This document shows positions 48,346 to 58,217 of a stretch of 64,000 nucleotides of DNA, one piece after another. The notes under the pieces are model-generated. The model saw only the letters and a list, made by a program, of their open reading frames with translations. It did not search any database and was not told where the DNA came from. Source of the stretch: an uncultured Actinomycetes bacterium (GTDB lineage Bacteria; Actinomycetota; Acidimicrobiia; Acidimicrobiales; RAAP-2); NCBI GenBank assembly GCA_903825305.1, contig CAIKAC010000011.1, positions 1-64,000 of the forward strand, written 5' to 3'. Every line of letters starts with the position of its first letter. Position 1 is the first letter of the stretch. The position numbers and the translations under genes were made by a program.

Positions 48346-51300
48346 TGAAGGACTACGCCGAACTTCACTGTCACTCGAGTTTTAGTTTCCTTGATGGCGC
48401 TTCTGATCCCGAAGAACTCGTAGCGGTCGCGCTACGGCGAGGCCTGTGCGGACTCGCCCTTACTGACCATGGAGGTCTCTATGGGGCGGTGCGCTTTAGC
48501 CAAGCTGCCCGTGCATTTGGTCTCCCAAGTATTTTTGGTGCAGAAATCACCTTGGGCAGTAGCGAAGAACGAGCAGGAGTCATTGACCCCTCAGGAGATC
48601 ACCTCATTGTTCTTGCTCGCAACCCTGATGGCTACGCCCAACTCTCAACCGTGCTCGCTGATGCTCACCTCAGGGGAGGAAAAAAGGGACAACCACAACT
48701 CTCCATGACGGACCTTGCGGCAGCGAATCGAGGCGACTGGTGGGTGCTAACGGGATGTCGCAAAGGACCGCTGTCGCGAAGTTTGACGAGCGAAGGCCCC
48801 CGGGCCGCTCGGGATCGTCTTCGTGATTTGATTGATCTGTTCGGCGCTGATGCTCTGGCGGTAGAGATATGGGACCACGGCCATCCCCTCGATAGTGCTC
48901 GAAACGATGCCTTGGCACTGCTCGCAACCGCAGCAGGGATACCGGTAGTCGCAACTAATAACGTGCACTATGCCTCGGCGCGTGACTTTTACCTGGCGCA
49001 GAGTTTTGCCGCATTGCGAGCACGACGATCACTCGAAGAGATGGAAGGGTGGCTTCCCCCAGCGCCAACCGCATTACTTCGAACCCCAGCTGAGCAGTAC
49101 CGACGCATGGCTCGTTGGCCTGGCTCAGTAGAAACCGCAGCAGCCATTGGAGCGCAGTGTGCTTTCGATTTGAGATTGGTGGCTCCCCGACTTCCTCGCT
49201 TCCCTTGTCCCCCTGGACTTGACGAACAGGGCTACTTGCGGCAATTAACCGAGGAGCGAGCGGTGCAGCGTTATGGCACCCGCGACGCAGAGACGGTTCC
49301 TGGGGCGTGGGCGCAAATTGACCATGAGCTCAGCGTCATTGAACTCATGGGATTTGCCGGCTACTTCCTCACCGTGTGGGACATCACCGAGTTTTGTCGA
49401 CGCTCCAATATTTATTGTCAAGGCCGAGGGTCCGCTGCCAACTCTGCGGTGTGTTTTTCACTCGGCATTACCAACGCTGACGCAGTGCGCTTGGGGTTGT
49501 TTTTTGAACGCTTTCTCTCTGCCGCAAGAGACGGCCCCCCTGACATCGATGTTGATATTGAGTCAGGTCGCAGAGAAGAAGTCATCCAGTACGTCTACGA
49601 ACGCTACGGACGACGTCATGCTGCCCAAGTAGCCAATGTGATTACCTATCGCTCCCGATCCGCATTGCGAGACATGGGTCGCGTTCTGGGCTACAGCGAA
49701 GACGACGTCGCTCAGTGGTCCAAGGGGGTTGATCCCAGTTGGAGTCGTTCGGGTGATACCAAGGCCGTTGCTGGTCAAGAATCACTCATCCCAGAATCAG
49801 TTGCACACTTGGCGCGTCAAGTGCTCAATCGTCCTCGACATCTCGGGATTCATTCTGCGGGGATGGTGATTTGCGACCGCCCCATTGTCGAAGTGTGTCC
49901 CGTTGAGTGGGGGAGGATGCCAGGGCGCAGCGTGCTGCAGTGGGACAAAGACGACTGTGCGGGAATTGGCTTAGTCAAATTCGATCTTCTTGGTCTGGGC
50001 ATGCTTGAAGCGTTGCATCGCATGGTTGATCTCATTGAACAACACCATGGGGTGTCGATAGATCTTGGTGAACTTCCCCAAGAAGATGAGGTCTATGACT
50101 TGCTCTGTCGTGCCGACACCGTCGGCGTGTTTCAAGTGGAGAGCAGAGCCCAAATGGGAACCCTGCCTCGAGTGGAACCACGCTGTTTCTACGATCTCGT
50201 GATTGAAGTTGCCTTGATTCGTCCCGGCCCGATTCAGGGCGGTTCGGTGCATCCCTACATCCGTCGTCGTCGCGGAGAGGAGGAAATTACGTACCTGCAT
50301 CCTCGGCTCGAGCCCATCTTGAAGCGCACGCTGGGGGTGCCACTCTTCCAAGAACAACTCATGGAGATGGCAGTTGCCATTGCTGGATTCAGCGCCGCCG
50401 AAGCCGATGAACTTCGCCAAGCAATGGCGTCGAAGCGTTCGGCGGAGCGCATGATGGCATTGAAAGAACGCCTCTACCGGGGAATGGCGGGTTATGGCAT
50501 TGAAGGCGCTGATGCCGATGAGATCTATGCAGCACTTGCTGCATTCGCAAACTTTGGATTCCCTGAGTCGCACTCGGTCTCATTTGCCCACTTGGTGTAC
50601 TGCTCTGCCTGGATCAAACGTCACTACCCCGCGGCCTTCACCGCTGCACTGTTAAATGCACAACCCATGGGATTTTGGTCACCACAGAGCTTGATTGCTG
50701 ATGCTCAGCGCCACGGAGTCGACGTTGCTCGACCCAATGTGCAGTGCTCAAAGCCTGAAGCATCGCTCGAGGGATCGCGGACGAATCCGACCTTGCGCTT
50801 AGGCCTGCGATCGGTGCGCGGCATTGGCCGCGACTTGGCTGAGGCCATCTATCAAGGAGCACCGTGGCGCGACCAAGAAGATCTCGTGAGGAGGGCAGGA
50901 GCCACTCGAGCCAATCTTGAAGCACTGAGCGTGGCGGGAGCACTCGATGACTTTGGTCGGTCTCGACGGTCCTTGCTGTGGGGAGCCGGTGCTGCAGCCC
51001 AGGCAACCCCCGACCGTTTGCCAGGTGTCGTGATTGGCACCCAAGCCCCTGAACTCGAAGCCGCGACAGGGATCGAACAGGTGAGCGACGACCTTTGGGC
51101 TATCGGGATGACGCCTGAAGCTACGACGATCTCGCTCTTGCGAGAGGACCTTGCTCGCAGGGGAGTCGTGACGGCCGAGACCTTGGCCGAATCGCCACCG
51201 GGCAAGGTGTGGGTGGCCGGTGCGGTGACGCATCGCCAACACCCTGAAACTGCCAAGGGCGCGGTATTCATCAATCTCGAAGATGAGACCGGACACGTCA

Positions 51301-51476
51301 ATGTGATTTTCTCCAAAGGCGCATGGCAACGCTGGAAATCAGTGGCTCGCCGCAGTCCCTTGCTGTTAGTGAGAGGCCGACTCGAACGTGCGCAAGGGGC
51401 GACAACCGTCGTGGCTGAGCGGGTTGAATCACTTGCTCCACACGGCGCAACTCCAGGCTCCCGCGACTTTCGCTGA
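48345..51476 (+). CDS. dnaE2: Error-prone DNA polymerase III alpha subunit DnaE2
   Basis: 1043 residues. Domains in order: PHP (YAELHCHSSFSFLDG, about 3-17; LTDHGG), the polymerase palm with the catalytic acidic cluster in PPDIDVDI (about 393-400), a thumb/fingers region (RPGPIQGG, about 626-633; SHSVSFAHLVY, about 740-750), and a C-terminal OB fold (VWVAGAVTHRQ..FINLEDETG..VRGRLERAQG, about 954-1020). It copies past damaged bases under SOS stress, in complex with ImuA and ImuB. The start is ATG 48345, overlapping the imuB stop. Confidence 0.96.
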   Translation: MKDYAELHCHSSFSFLDGASDPEELVAVALRRGLCGLALTDHGGLYGAVRFSQAARAFGLPSIFGAEITLGSSEERAGVIDPSGDHLIVLARNPDGYAQLSTVLADAHLRGGKKGQPQLSMTDLAAANRGDWWVLTGCRKGPLSRSLTSEGPRAARDRLRDLIDLFGADALAVEIWDHGHPLDSARNDALALLATAAGIPVVATNNVHYASARDFYLAQSFAALRARRSLEEMEGWLPPAPTALLRTPAEQYRRMARWPGSVETAAAIGAQCAFDLRLVAPRLPRFPCPPGLDEQGYLRQLTEERAVQRYGTRDAETVPGAWAQIDHELSVIELMGFAGYFLTVWDITEFCRRSNIYCQGRGSAANSAVCFSLGITNADAVRLGLFFERFLSAARDGPPDIDVDIESGRREEVIQYVYERYGRRHAAQVANVITYRSRSALRDMGRVLGYSEDDVAQWSKGVDPSWSRSGDTKAVAGQESLIPESVAHLARQVLNRPRHLGIHSAGMVICDRPIVEVCPVEWGRMPGRSVLQWDKDDCAGIGLVKFDLLGLGMLEALHRMVDLIEQHHGVSIDLGELPQEDEVYDLLCRADTVGVFQVESRAQMGTLPRVEPRCFYDLVIEVALIRPGPIQGGSVHPYIRRRRGEEEITYLHPRLEPILKRTLGVPLFQEQLMEMAVAIAGFSAAEADELRQAMASKRSAERMMALKERLYRGMAGYGIEGADADEIYAALAAFANFGFPESHSVSFAHLVYCSAWIKRHYPAAFTAALLNAQPMGFWSPQSLIADAQRHGVDVARPNVQCSKPEASLEGSRTNPTLRLGLRSVRGIGRDLAEAIYQGAPWRDQEDLVRRAGATRANLEALSVAGALDDFGRSRRSLLWGAGAAAQATPDRLPGVVIGTQAPELEAATGIEQVSDDLWAIGMTPEATTISLLREDLARRGVVTAETLAESPPGKVWVAGAVTHRQHPETAKGAVFINLEDETGHVNVIFSKGAWQRWKSVARRSPLLLVRGRLERAQGATTVVAERVESLAPHGATPGSRDFR

Positions 51477-51519
51477 CGCCACCTACGATAAAGAGCAGCC
51501 GTACAGCAAAGGAACCTGC

Positions 51520-52536
51520 GTGTCTGACGTCTTGACCAACCTGCACCCCGCGCTGCGTCAATGCTGGCACCCCATTGCCCGAAGTGCCGATGTAACTAAG
51601 CAACCGCTGCGACTGATGCTCATGGGTGTTCCCTATGTTGCATGGCGTGACGAAGAGGGACATATCGCGGTCTTTGAAGATAGATGCCCCCATCGTCTCG
51701 CACCTCTCTCGCTCGGAAGCTGCGAGGGTGGAGAACTACGCTGCGCTTACCACGGATGGAAATTTGATCAATCGGGCCGCTGCACCGAGATCCCTTCTTT
51801 GGGAGACGGTGCGGCCCTTCCGCCGAAGGCACAACTCGCGAGACCCCACAGCGTCGCCGAATCACACGGCATGGTCTTCATCGCCCCAGAAGCACCCTTA
51901 CATGCTCTGCCCACCATGGTCGAAGCCAACGATGCGAACTTCATGGTCGGTGACTTACCCGAACTCAGAGTGCGAGGCTGTGCGGCGCTCTATGCCGACA
52001 ATTTTCTTGACATGGCGCACTTCCCCTTCGTGCACCGTGGAACGTTTGGCGCACAAGAGGCCGCCGAAGTGTCGCCTTATGAGGTAGAGCGCGATGGCTT
52101 TAGTACTGAAGTCACGTTCGAGCATGAGTTCGCCAATCGAGAAGACCCTGGCGTCGAAGCGGGGCTGCGTCCTTTGATTCAGCGTCGCCGCCTCACGTAT
52201 CGATTTGATGCGCCATTCCATCTCGCTCTTCGCATTGATTTTCTAGACGCCGGTGGAACGAACACCATTGGCTTCTATCTCTGTCCAGAAGATGAAGAGA
52301 CGGTGCGCATTTACTCGAGCCTTTATCGCAATGATCTCGACGGAGACGAAGCCCGAATGAAAGAAGCGATTGATTTTGAAATTGCGGTGATCGAAGAAGA
52401 TCTTCGCGTACAGACGGCCTATGACCGTCTGGAAATCCCCTTGGATGTAACGACTGAAGTACATGTCAGGCCTGATCGAACCACCCTTGAGTTCCGACGG
52501 GTGCTGATTGATCTCGTGCGAGCGGCGGGATACTGA
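51520..52536 (+). CDS. Rieske-type aromatic ring-hydroxylating oxygenase, alpha-subunit-like
   Basis: 338 residues. The Rieske motif is C-P-H-R...C-A-Y-H-G-W (about 56-79). The mononuclear iron site is the facial triad region DNFLDMAHFPFVH (about 160-172), a pattern found in phthalate-dioxygenase-like and vanillate-demethylase-like oxygenases. It needs a reductase partner not seen in this window. The GTG at 51520 has AAAGGA 6 nt upstream. It lies 43 nt after dnaE2 and is linked by a TGATG overlap to a membrane protein gene, so the two are coexpressed; substrate unknown. Confidence 0.9.
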   Translation: MSDVLTNLHPALRQCWHPIARSADVTKQPLRLMLMGVPYVAWRDEEGHIAVFEDRCPHRLAPLSLGSCEGGELRCAYHGWKFDQSGRCTEIPSLGDGAALPPKAQLARPHSVAESHGMVFIAPEAPLHALPTMVEANDANFMVGDLPELRVRGCAALYADNFLDMAHFPFVHRGTFGAQEAAEVSPYEVERDGFSTEVTFEHEFANREDPGVEAGLRPLIQRRRLTYRFDAPFHLALRIDFLDAGGTNTIGFYLCPEDEETVRIYSSLYRNDLDGDEARMKEAIDFEIAVIEEDLRVQTAYDRLEIPLDVTTEVHVRPDRTTLEFRRVLIDLVRAAGY

Positions 52537-53198
52537 TGGAAGACGAACTGCAAGCAGAAGAGCACTACCGCCAAGACCGCTGGCCAGCGTCCATTGCGCT
52601 ACTGGCCTGTGTGGCCTTGTACATCTTCTTGCCCGACTCGCTGATTATTAAGCCCCGCTGGCTGGTCCCCGTACTCGAACTATTGCCACTCATCCCCATA
52701 GTGATTACCCATCGTCGTCGCCACCCTGGTGAACCAACGTGGACGCGGCCGCTCTCGCTGATTCTGATTGGTGTCTTAAATGTGGCCAACATCGTCTCGG
52801 TCACTTTGTTGGTCCACCACTTGCTCCATCACACTTCACCCATAGATGGTCGGCATCTTGTGTATTCGGCGATTCTGGTGTGGGTGACCAACGTGATTGT
52901 GTTCTCGCTGTGGTTCTGGGAGCTTGACCGTGGTGGCCCAGCGAAGCGTGGAACTCATCTTGAGCGCCACCCAGACTTCATGTTTCCTCAAATGGACAAG
53001 CCAGAGTTCGCCGAGCCCCATTGGCAGCCGAGATACATGGATTACCTCTACGTTGCGCTCACTAACTCAGCTGCATTCAGCCCCACTGACGCGATGCCTT
53101 TGACCCGCACCGCGAAATTCCTCATGGCCATGGGCTCCATTGTTTCAATGGTCACCATCATCGTTGTGGCCTCGCGGGCCATCAACATCTTGCAATAA
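52536..53198 (+). CDS. Membrane protein translated with the Rieske oxygenase
   Basis: 220 residues with about five membrane helices (about 20-32, 43-57, 72-92, 108-128 and 195-214). A soluble segment between helices 4 and 5 contains HPDFMFPQMDKPEFAEPHWQP and YLYVALTNSAAFSPTDAMPLTR, a block I have seen conserved in DUF1345-like or unnamed actinobacterial membrane proteins, though I cannot fix a family. The ATG overlaps the oxygenase stop (TGATG). Confidence 0.78.
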   Translation: MEDELQAEEHYRQDRWPASIALLACVALYIFLPDSLIIKPRWLVPVLELLPLIPIVITHRRRHPGEPTWTRPLSLILIGVLNVANIVSVTLLVHHLLHHTSPIDGRHLVYSAILVWVTNVIVFSLWFWELDRGGPAKRGTHLERHPDFMFPQMDKPEFAEPHWQPRYMDYLYVALTNSAAFSPTDAMPLTRTAKFLMAMGSIVSMVTIIVVASRAINILQ

Positions 53199-53203
53199 GG
53201 TCC

Positions 53204-54598
53204 TCAGCCTCCGAGGAAGCGAGTCATCACACTCGCAACTTTCGATGGCTTTCCTGTTGAGGCTTCGTGATGGTCGGCATAGCGCGTGGCCAGTAAACCA
53301 GCATTCACTCCGAGCCACCGAAGCGGTTCGGGTTCCCATTGAGGCGATCGGTGGTTTACCCATGGCAGTGTGGTGATCTCATCGCCATCATTGACGATGA
53401 GCGATGCCAAGGTGCGACCCGCCAAGTTGGTAGTGCTGACACCATCGCCGACGTAGCCGCCAGCCCACGCCATCCCCGTGCTGCGATCAAGGCCCACTGA
53501 GCTGTGCCAGTCGCGAGCGATGCCGAGCGGGCCTCCCCAGCGGTGCGTAATGGTGGCATCGCCAATTTGAGGAAAGAGTTCGCGCAAGGTTTCATGCAGG
53601 CGTTCGAAGACCGCTGGTTCTTGGTCGAAGCCGGGTCGAATTTGTGATCCAAAGTGATAGGGAGCGCCACGGCCGCCAAAGGCAAAGCGACCATCAGCCG
53701 TTCGCTGTCCGTAAATAATCATGTTGCGATGATCGGAGAAGGTTTCGCGGTTGCGTAGCCCAATCGACTCCCATGTCGCTTCGCTCAGAGGCTCGGTGGC
53801 AATCATGAGCGAGTAGACCGGGATCACCTCACGCTTCGAATTGCGCAATTGACTCGACCATGCTTCAGTGGCTCGAACGACGACGTCGGCGCGAACCGTA
53901 CCTCCGCGAGTATGGACGGCGGCGCGTTGGCTCGGTGTTGCGGGATCGATACGCAAGGCCGGAGAGTGTTCAAAAATCTCTACGCCGAGTCGCTCGACCG
54001 CATTCGCGAGACCCCGCACCAAGGCCGCAGGTTGCATTACTGCACAGTGAGGCGTAAAGGTAGCGCCTAGGAGCGAGTCCATCGCCATGAGCTCATTCGC
54101 TTCCCGTGCTTCGAGCCAGGTGACATCGTCTTCGCCAAAGCCAAGGTGACGAGCCTCCGCAACGTCCGCACGTGCCCGATCAACTTGCGCCGCACTTCGA
54201 GCCGCCACGAGGGTGCCGCCTTTGTGAAATCCACATTCGATGGATTCGGCGGCTGCTGTCGAGCCAACAGCATCGATGGAATCATTCATGGCTCTTCGCA
54301 TGCGCACCATGGCATCGTGCCCATAGCGCCGCTCCAAGCCCGCGTCATGAACGCTGAATAGGGCCGAGACCCAACCACCGTTTCGACCTGATGCGCCAAA
54401 GCCGCAGATATCTGCTTCGAGCACGCAAACGCGGAGCGACGCATCTCGTTGTTTGAGTTGAAAGGCCGTCCATAGGCCTGTGAATCCACCACCGACGATG
54501 GCGACGTCAACATCCAGAGAACGCGAAAGCCCCAGCCGGGTGAGACCGTGCTCGTCGAGCAGATCCCACCACAAGGAGCTGGGGCGTTGCGCGTTCAT
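53204..54598 (-). CDS. FAD-dependent amine oxidase (DAO family, PuuB-like)
   Basis: 464 residues. The N-terminal FAD motif VAIVGGGFTGLWTAFQL (about 32-48) is followed by GASGRNGGWV (about 69-78), the signature of the DAO subgroup containing gamma-glutamylputrescine oxidase. C-terminal GYVGDGVSTTNLAGR is the matching FAD-binding element. It would oxidise an amine, releasing an aldehyde and ammonia with H2O2. It lies 15 nt after the class III aminotransferase gene on the same strand, behind an Lrp regulator. Confidence 0.88.
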   Translation of the reverse strand: MNAQRPSSLWWDLLDEHGLTRLGLSRSLDVDVAIVGGGFTGLWTAFQLKQRDASLRVCVLEADICGFGASGRNGGWVSALFSVHDAGLERRYGHDAMVRMRRAMNDSIDAVGSTAAAESIECGFHKGGTLVAARSAAQVDRARADVAEARHLGFGEDDVTWLEAREANELMAMDSLLGATFTPHCAVMQPAALVRGLANAVERLGVEIFEHSPALRIDPATPSQRAAVHTRGGTVRADVVVRATEAWSSQLRNSKREVIPVYSLMIATEPLSEATWESIGLRNRETFSDHRNMIIYGQRTADGRFAFGGRGAPYHFGSQIRPGFDQEPAVFERLHETLRELFPQIGDATITHRWGGPLGIARDWHSSVGLDRSTGMAWAGGYVGDGVSTTNLAGRTLASLIVNDGDEITTLPWVNHRSPQWEPEPLRWLGVNAGLLATRYADHHEASTGKPSKVASVMTRFLGG

Positions 54599-54613
54599 GG
54601 ATGAGTCAGTTGT

Positions 54614-56029
54614 TTAGATTTGCTCGAGAGCACCGGAAAGAATTTTCCGCACGGTGCCTACTGCCCACATGAGCTCATCTTCGGTGGAGGTGAGGGGCGG
54701 AGCGAGCTGGACGACGGGGTCGCCGCGGTCGTCTGAACGACAGATCAGACCCTCTTCAAAGAGGGCGCCTGAAAGGTAGCCACGAAGGAGGCGGTCCGAT
54801 TCCTCGGCAGTGAAGGATTCTTTGGTCTCTCGATTCTTGACAAGCTCGATGCCAAAGAAGAAACCTTCACCTCGAACGTTACCCACGATGGGAAGTTCGT
54901 AGAGGTCTTCAAGGGCTGAGCGGAACTTGGGGCTTAGTTCATTGACATGGCCGAGCACGTTTTCGTCTTTGAAAATCTCAAGGTTCTTCAATGCAACTGC
55001 CGTGCTCACCGGGTTGCCCGCAAAGGTGAAGCCGTGCAGGAATGAGTTGTTGCCTTCGAGGAAGGGAGCAATCAAACGATCGCTCGCGATCATCGCGCCG
55101 AGAGGTGCGTAAGCACTGGTGATTCCCTTGGCGCAGGTGATGATGTCGGGCGTCACGTTGAACTTGTTGGCACCGAACCAATCGCCGAGGCGACCAAAAG
55201 CACAAATGGTCTCGTCGAAGACCAAGAGCACGTTGTGTCGGGTGGCAATTTCTCGAACGCGCTCAAGGTATCCAGGGGGCGGCGGGAAGCAGCCGCCGGC
55301 GTTTTGCACGGGCTCAAGGAAGATGGCCGCAACGGTGTCAGCCCCTTCGCGCTCAATAGCCCGCTCGATCTCATCAGCGGCCCAGCGACCAAAAGCCACG
55401 GCGTCATCACCATGTTCACGCGCGCGGTAGAAGTTGGTGTTGGGAACCTTCACAGCACCCAACGCCATAGGTTCGAACGGAGTCCGGTAGTCCGGTACCG
55501 ACGTCAGCGCCAAGGCACCCATCGTGGTGCCATGGTAGGCGATGTTTCGCGTGATGGCCTTGTATTTGTACTGATCACCGTTGATGCGGTGATACGCGCG
55601 AGCCAATTTCCATGCACTCTCAACTGACTCAGCTCCACCTGAGGTGAAGAACACGCGGTTCAAATCGCCAGGGGCGAGCTGTGCGAGTTCAGCAGCCAAG
55701 TTGATGGCGTTCGGGTGGGCGTAGGTCCACAGCGGGAAATACGCCAACTCTTCAGACTGCTTTGCCGCAGCTTCGGCCAGCTCTTTGCGTCCGTGACCCA
55801 ACTGTGAGGTGAACAAACTCGAGATGCCATCGAAGTAGCGCTTGCCTCGTGAATCCCATACCCAGGAACCTTCACCTCGAACGATGACCGGGATCTCGTT
55901 CTCTTGGCTGTAGCGACCCATGCGGCTGAAGTGCAGCCACAAGTGACGCCTTGCTTTTTCAGCGAGCAAGTGCGCCTCGTCTTTTTCGGCATGAATGCCG
56001 TCGGTAATGATGTCTTGGATTGTTGTCAT
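54614..56029 (-). CDS. Class III aminotransferase (diamine/omega-amino type)
   Basis: 471 residues. The PLP lysine is in ITCAKGITSAYAPLG (about 280-294), with DETICAFGR ahead and FTSGGAESVESAWK near the cofactor-phosphate site. It resembles omega-amino acid:pyruvate and putrescine aminotransferases. Pyruvate as acceptor would produce alanine, matched by the alanine dehydrogenase gene downstream of the divergent operon. The ATG at 56029 has GGGGGAC upstream and overlaps the Lrp-gene stop (ATGA). A GTG four codons earlier is possible. Confidence 0.92.
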   Translation of the reverse strand: MTTIQDIITDGIHAEKDEAHLLAEKARRHLWLHFSRMGRYSQENEIPVIVRGEGSWVWDSRGKRYFDGISSLFTSQLGHGRKELAEAAAKQSEELAYFPLWTYAHPNAINLAAELAQLAPGDLNRVFFTSGGAESVESAWKLARAYHRINGDQYKYKAITRNIAYHGTTMGALALTSVPDYRTPFEPMALGAVKVPNTNFYRAREHGDDAVAFGRWAADEIERAIEREGADTVAAIFLEPVQNAGGCFPPPPGYLERVREIATRHNVLLVFDETICAFGRLGDWFGANKFNVTPDIITCAKGITSAYAPLGAMIASDRLIAPFLEGNNSFLHGFTFAGNPVSTAVALKNLEIFKDENVLGHVNELSPKFRSALEDLYELPIVGNVRGEGFFFGIELVKNRETKESFTAEESDRLLRGYLSGALFEEGLICRSDDRGDPVVQLAPPLTSTEDELMWAVGTVRKILSGALEQI

Positions 56030-56532
56030 CGTGTCCCCCACGAATAGGTTTGTTTTGCCAATTTCAGATATACGAATGTTTCAACTTCCGTCACGCCCGC
56101 TACCGAGCGAATCTGGTCGTTGAGGACGTGAACCAAGTGCTCATCGTCCTCGAGTACGAGTTCCACCAAAATGTCGAAAGACCCAGCGCACATCACGACG
56201 TAGATGGCTTCGTCAATTGACGCAATTTCATTGGCCACCGTGCGGACGTCGCCTTGAACGCGAACTCCGAGCATGGCTTCGCGATGAAACCCCATTTGCA
56301 AGGGATCCGTTACCGCCACAATTTGGAGTGCTCCGGCATCGCGGAGTCGTTGCACACGGCGACGCACCGCAGCTTCCGAGAGACCAATTTCTTCAGCAAT
56401 GGAGCCATAGGCGCGCCGGCCGTCTGATTGCAACAATTCAATGATTTTGCGATCAGCGTCATCGAGCGAGATCCTCGCCGGGATCTCTGTCTCAATCTGT
56501 CTGATGGTTGTTGCTCTGGCGGCTCGTGCCAT
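56026..56532 (-). CDS. Lrp/AsnC family transcriptional regulator
   Basis: 168 residues. The N-terminal helix-turn-helix (LDDADRKIIELLQSDGRRAY, IAEEIGLSEAAVRRRVQRL) is followed by a RAM ligand-binding domain (GVRVQGDVRTVANEI, VEDDEHLVHVLN-like). Lrp-type proteins sense amino acids and often control the adjacent operon, here an aminotransferase and amine oxidase on the same strand and the divergent aldehyde dehydrogenase operon. A GC-rich dyad at 56563-56577 is a candidate operator. GGGGGAATC lies before the ATG. Confidence 0.92.
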   Translation of the reverse strand: MARAARATTIRQIETEIPARISLDDADRKIIELLQSDGRRAYGSIAEEIGLSEAAVRRRVQRLRDAGALQIVAVTDPLQMGFHREAMLGVRVQGDVRTVANEIASIDEAIYVVMCAGSFDILVELVLEDDEHLVHVLNDQIRSVAGVTEVETFVYLKLAKQTYSWGTR

Positions 56533-56562
56533 GGATGGATTCCCCCGTATTTGGAACTCTAG

Positions 56563-56577
56563 CGCCTAAATTCGGCG
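56563..56577. promoter_or_regulatory. Dyad near the Lrp promoter, candidate operator
   Basis: CGCC-TAAATTC-GGCG: the 13-bp core GCCTAAATTCGGC is nearly palindromic, with two mismatched pairs. It sits between a possible -35 (CTGGCA) and -10 (TAGAGT) on the minus strand upstream of the Lrp gene, a good place for autoregulation. Confidence 0.45.
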
Positions 56578-56736
56578 TCTGCCAGTAGCAAATCTTTGTA
56601 AATCGTTGGAATCACCCAAGATGCCTCCGAAATACTTCATCTTGAGTTGCCAAAGGTGGCTTCTCTCTGGCAAGGTGTCATGACTGTATTGAGGTCTGTG
56701 ATGAGCAGATCGTGAGCGAACGAAATGGGAGGGGTC

Positions 56737-58164
56737 GTGGCTCGACTCAAGAACTTCATCAATGGTGCACTGGTCGAGGCGAAGGGGCAGGGTACGACCG
56801 AACTCGTTGACCCCTCCACGGGAGAGGTCTTCATGGAGGCCCCCATTTCCAACGGCGCCGACATTGATGCCGCCTGCGAGGCGGCACAAGCAGCCTTCGC
56901 ATCATGGAAGCGCACTACACCGTCCGAGCGTTCCTTGGCCTTGTTCCGTATTGCCGACATCTTGGAAGCTCATGCTGATGAGCTCGTTGCACTCGAATGC
57001 CAAAACACGGGTAAGCCAGTAGCCATGACCATGTCGGAAGAAATTCCTCCCATGGTCGACCAGATCCGTTTCTTTGCAACCGCTGCTCGCAATATCAACG
57101 GCCTCTCCACGGGCGAGTACATGGCCGGTCACACGTCGTCGATTCGCCGCGAACCCATTGGCGTGTGTGCTGCGGTGACACCCTGGAACTACCCCTTGAT
57201 GATGGCTGTGTGGAAGTGGGCCCCGGCAATTGCTGCTGGCAACACCATGGTGCTCAAGCCCTCTGACACCACACCAGTGTCAACCGTTCGCATGGCCGAG
57301 CTGATGGCCGAAGTATTGCCCGCTGGTGTGTTCAATGTGGTCGTTGGTGATCGCGACACGGGCCGCATGCTGGTTGAGCACCCCATTCCGCAAATGGCGT
57401 CGATCACCGGTTCCGTTGGTGCCGGTATGTCGGTGGCCGAAAGTGCATCGCATTCGCTCAAGCGAGTCCACCTCGAACTCGGTGGCAAGGCTCCGGTGAT
57501 TGTCTTTGGTGACGCCGACATTGCAGCTGCCGCTGAAGGTATTGCGGGAGCCGGCCTGTTCAACGCTGGCCAGGACTGCACCGCTGCAACGCGCGTTTTG
57601 GTCCACGACGATATCTATGGAGATTTTGTTGACGCACTCGCTGCGCAATCATCAAGCTTGGTGGTGGGTGGTCTCGATAACCCTGACGCCTTCTTTGGTC
57701 CTGTGAACAACATCAATCAGTTGCAGCGCATCCAAGGCTTCATTGAGCGCAAGCCGTCCCACGCTCGAATTGTGACCGGTGGTGCACAGACGGGGGAGCG
57801 CGGGTTCTTGTTCGCTCCCACGGTGATCGCAGATCTTCGTCAAGACGACGAGATGATTCAAAACGAAGTGTTCGGCCCCGTGCAGACCGTTCAGCGCTTC
57901 AGCTCAGAAGACGAGGCACTCACCTACGCCAACGGTGTGCAGTACGGATTGGCATCAAGCGTGTGGACCAAGGACCACGGTCGGGCCATGCGTTTTGCCC
58001 GTGATCTTGACTTCGGCTGCGTGTGGATTAACACGCACATTCCGGTTGTTGCTGAAATGCCTCACGGTGGATTCAAGCACTCGGGCTACGGTAAGGACCT
58101 CTCGATGTACGGCTTTGAGGATTACACGCGCATAAAGCACGTGATGAGCAACATTGAGGCATAG
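56737..58164 (+). CDS. Aldehyde dehydrogenase (gamma-aminobutyraldehyde type)
   Basis: About 475 residues. The catalytic Cys lies in AGQDCTAATR, the general base Glu in LELGGKAP, and the NAD-binding TPWNYPLMM (about 148-156) and GSVGAG motifs are present. The sequence resembles gamma-aminobutyraldehyde/betaine aldehyde dehydrogenases, which oxidise the aldehyde made by putrescine transaminases or oxidases. I prefer the GTG at 56737 because GGGAGG lies 4 nt upstream, giving a normal family N-terminus; an ATG at 56725 is possible. It is divergent from the Lrp-aminotransferase operon. Confidence 0.9.
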   Translation: MARLKNFINGALVEAKGQGTTELVDPSTGEVFMEAPISNGADIDAACEAAQAAFASWKRTTPSERSLALFRIADILEAHADELVALECQNTGKPVAMTMSEEIPPMVDQIRFFATAARNINGLSTGEYMAGHTSSIRREPIGVCAAVTPWNYPLMMAVWKWAPAIAAGNTMVLKPSDTTPVSTVRMAELMAEVLPAGVFNVVVGDRDTGRMLVEHPIPQMASITGSVGAGMSVAESASHSLKRVHLELGGKAPVIVFGDADIAAAAEGIAGAGLFNAGQDCTAATRVLVHDDIYGDFVDALAAQSSSLVVGGLDNPDAFFGPVNNINQLQRIQGFIERKPSHARIVTGGAQTGERGFLFAPTVIADLRQDDEMIQNEVFGPVQTVQRFSSEDEALTYANGVQYGLASSVWTKDHGRAMRFARDLDFGCVWINTHIPVVAEMPHGGFKHSGYGKDLSMYGFEDYTRIKHVMSNIEA

Positions 58165-58217
58165 GTTTTCACTCAAGAGTGAGAAGCGTCATCAGTAACC
58201 ATTGAAGGAGGGGGTAG

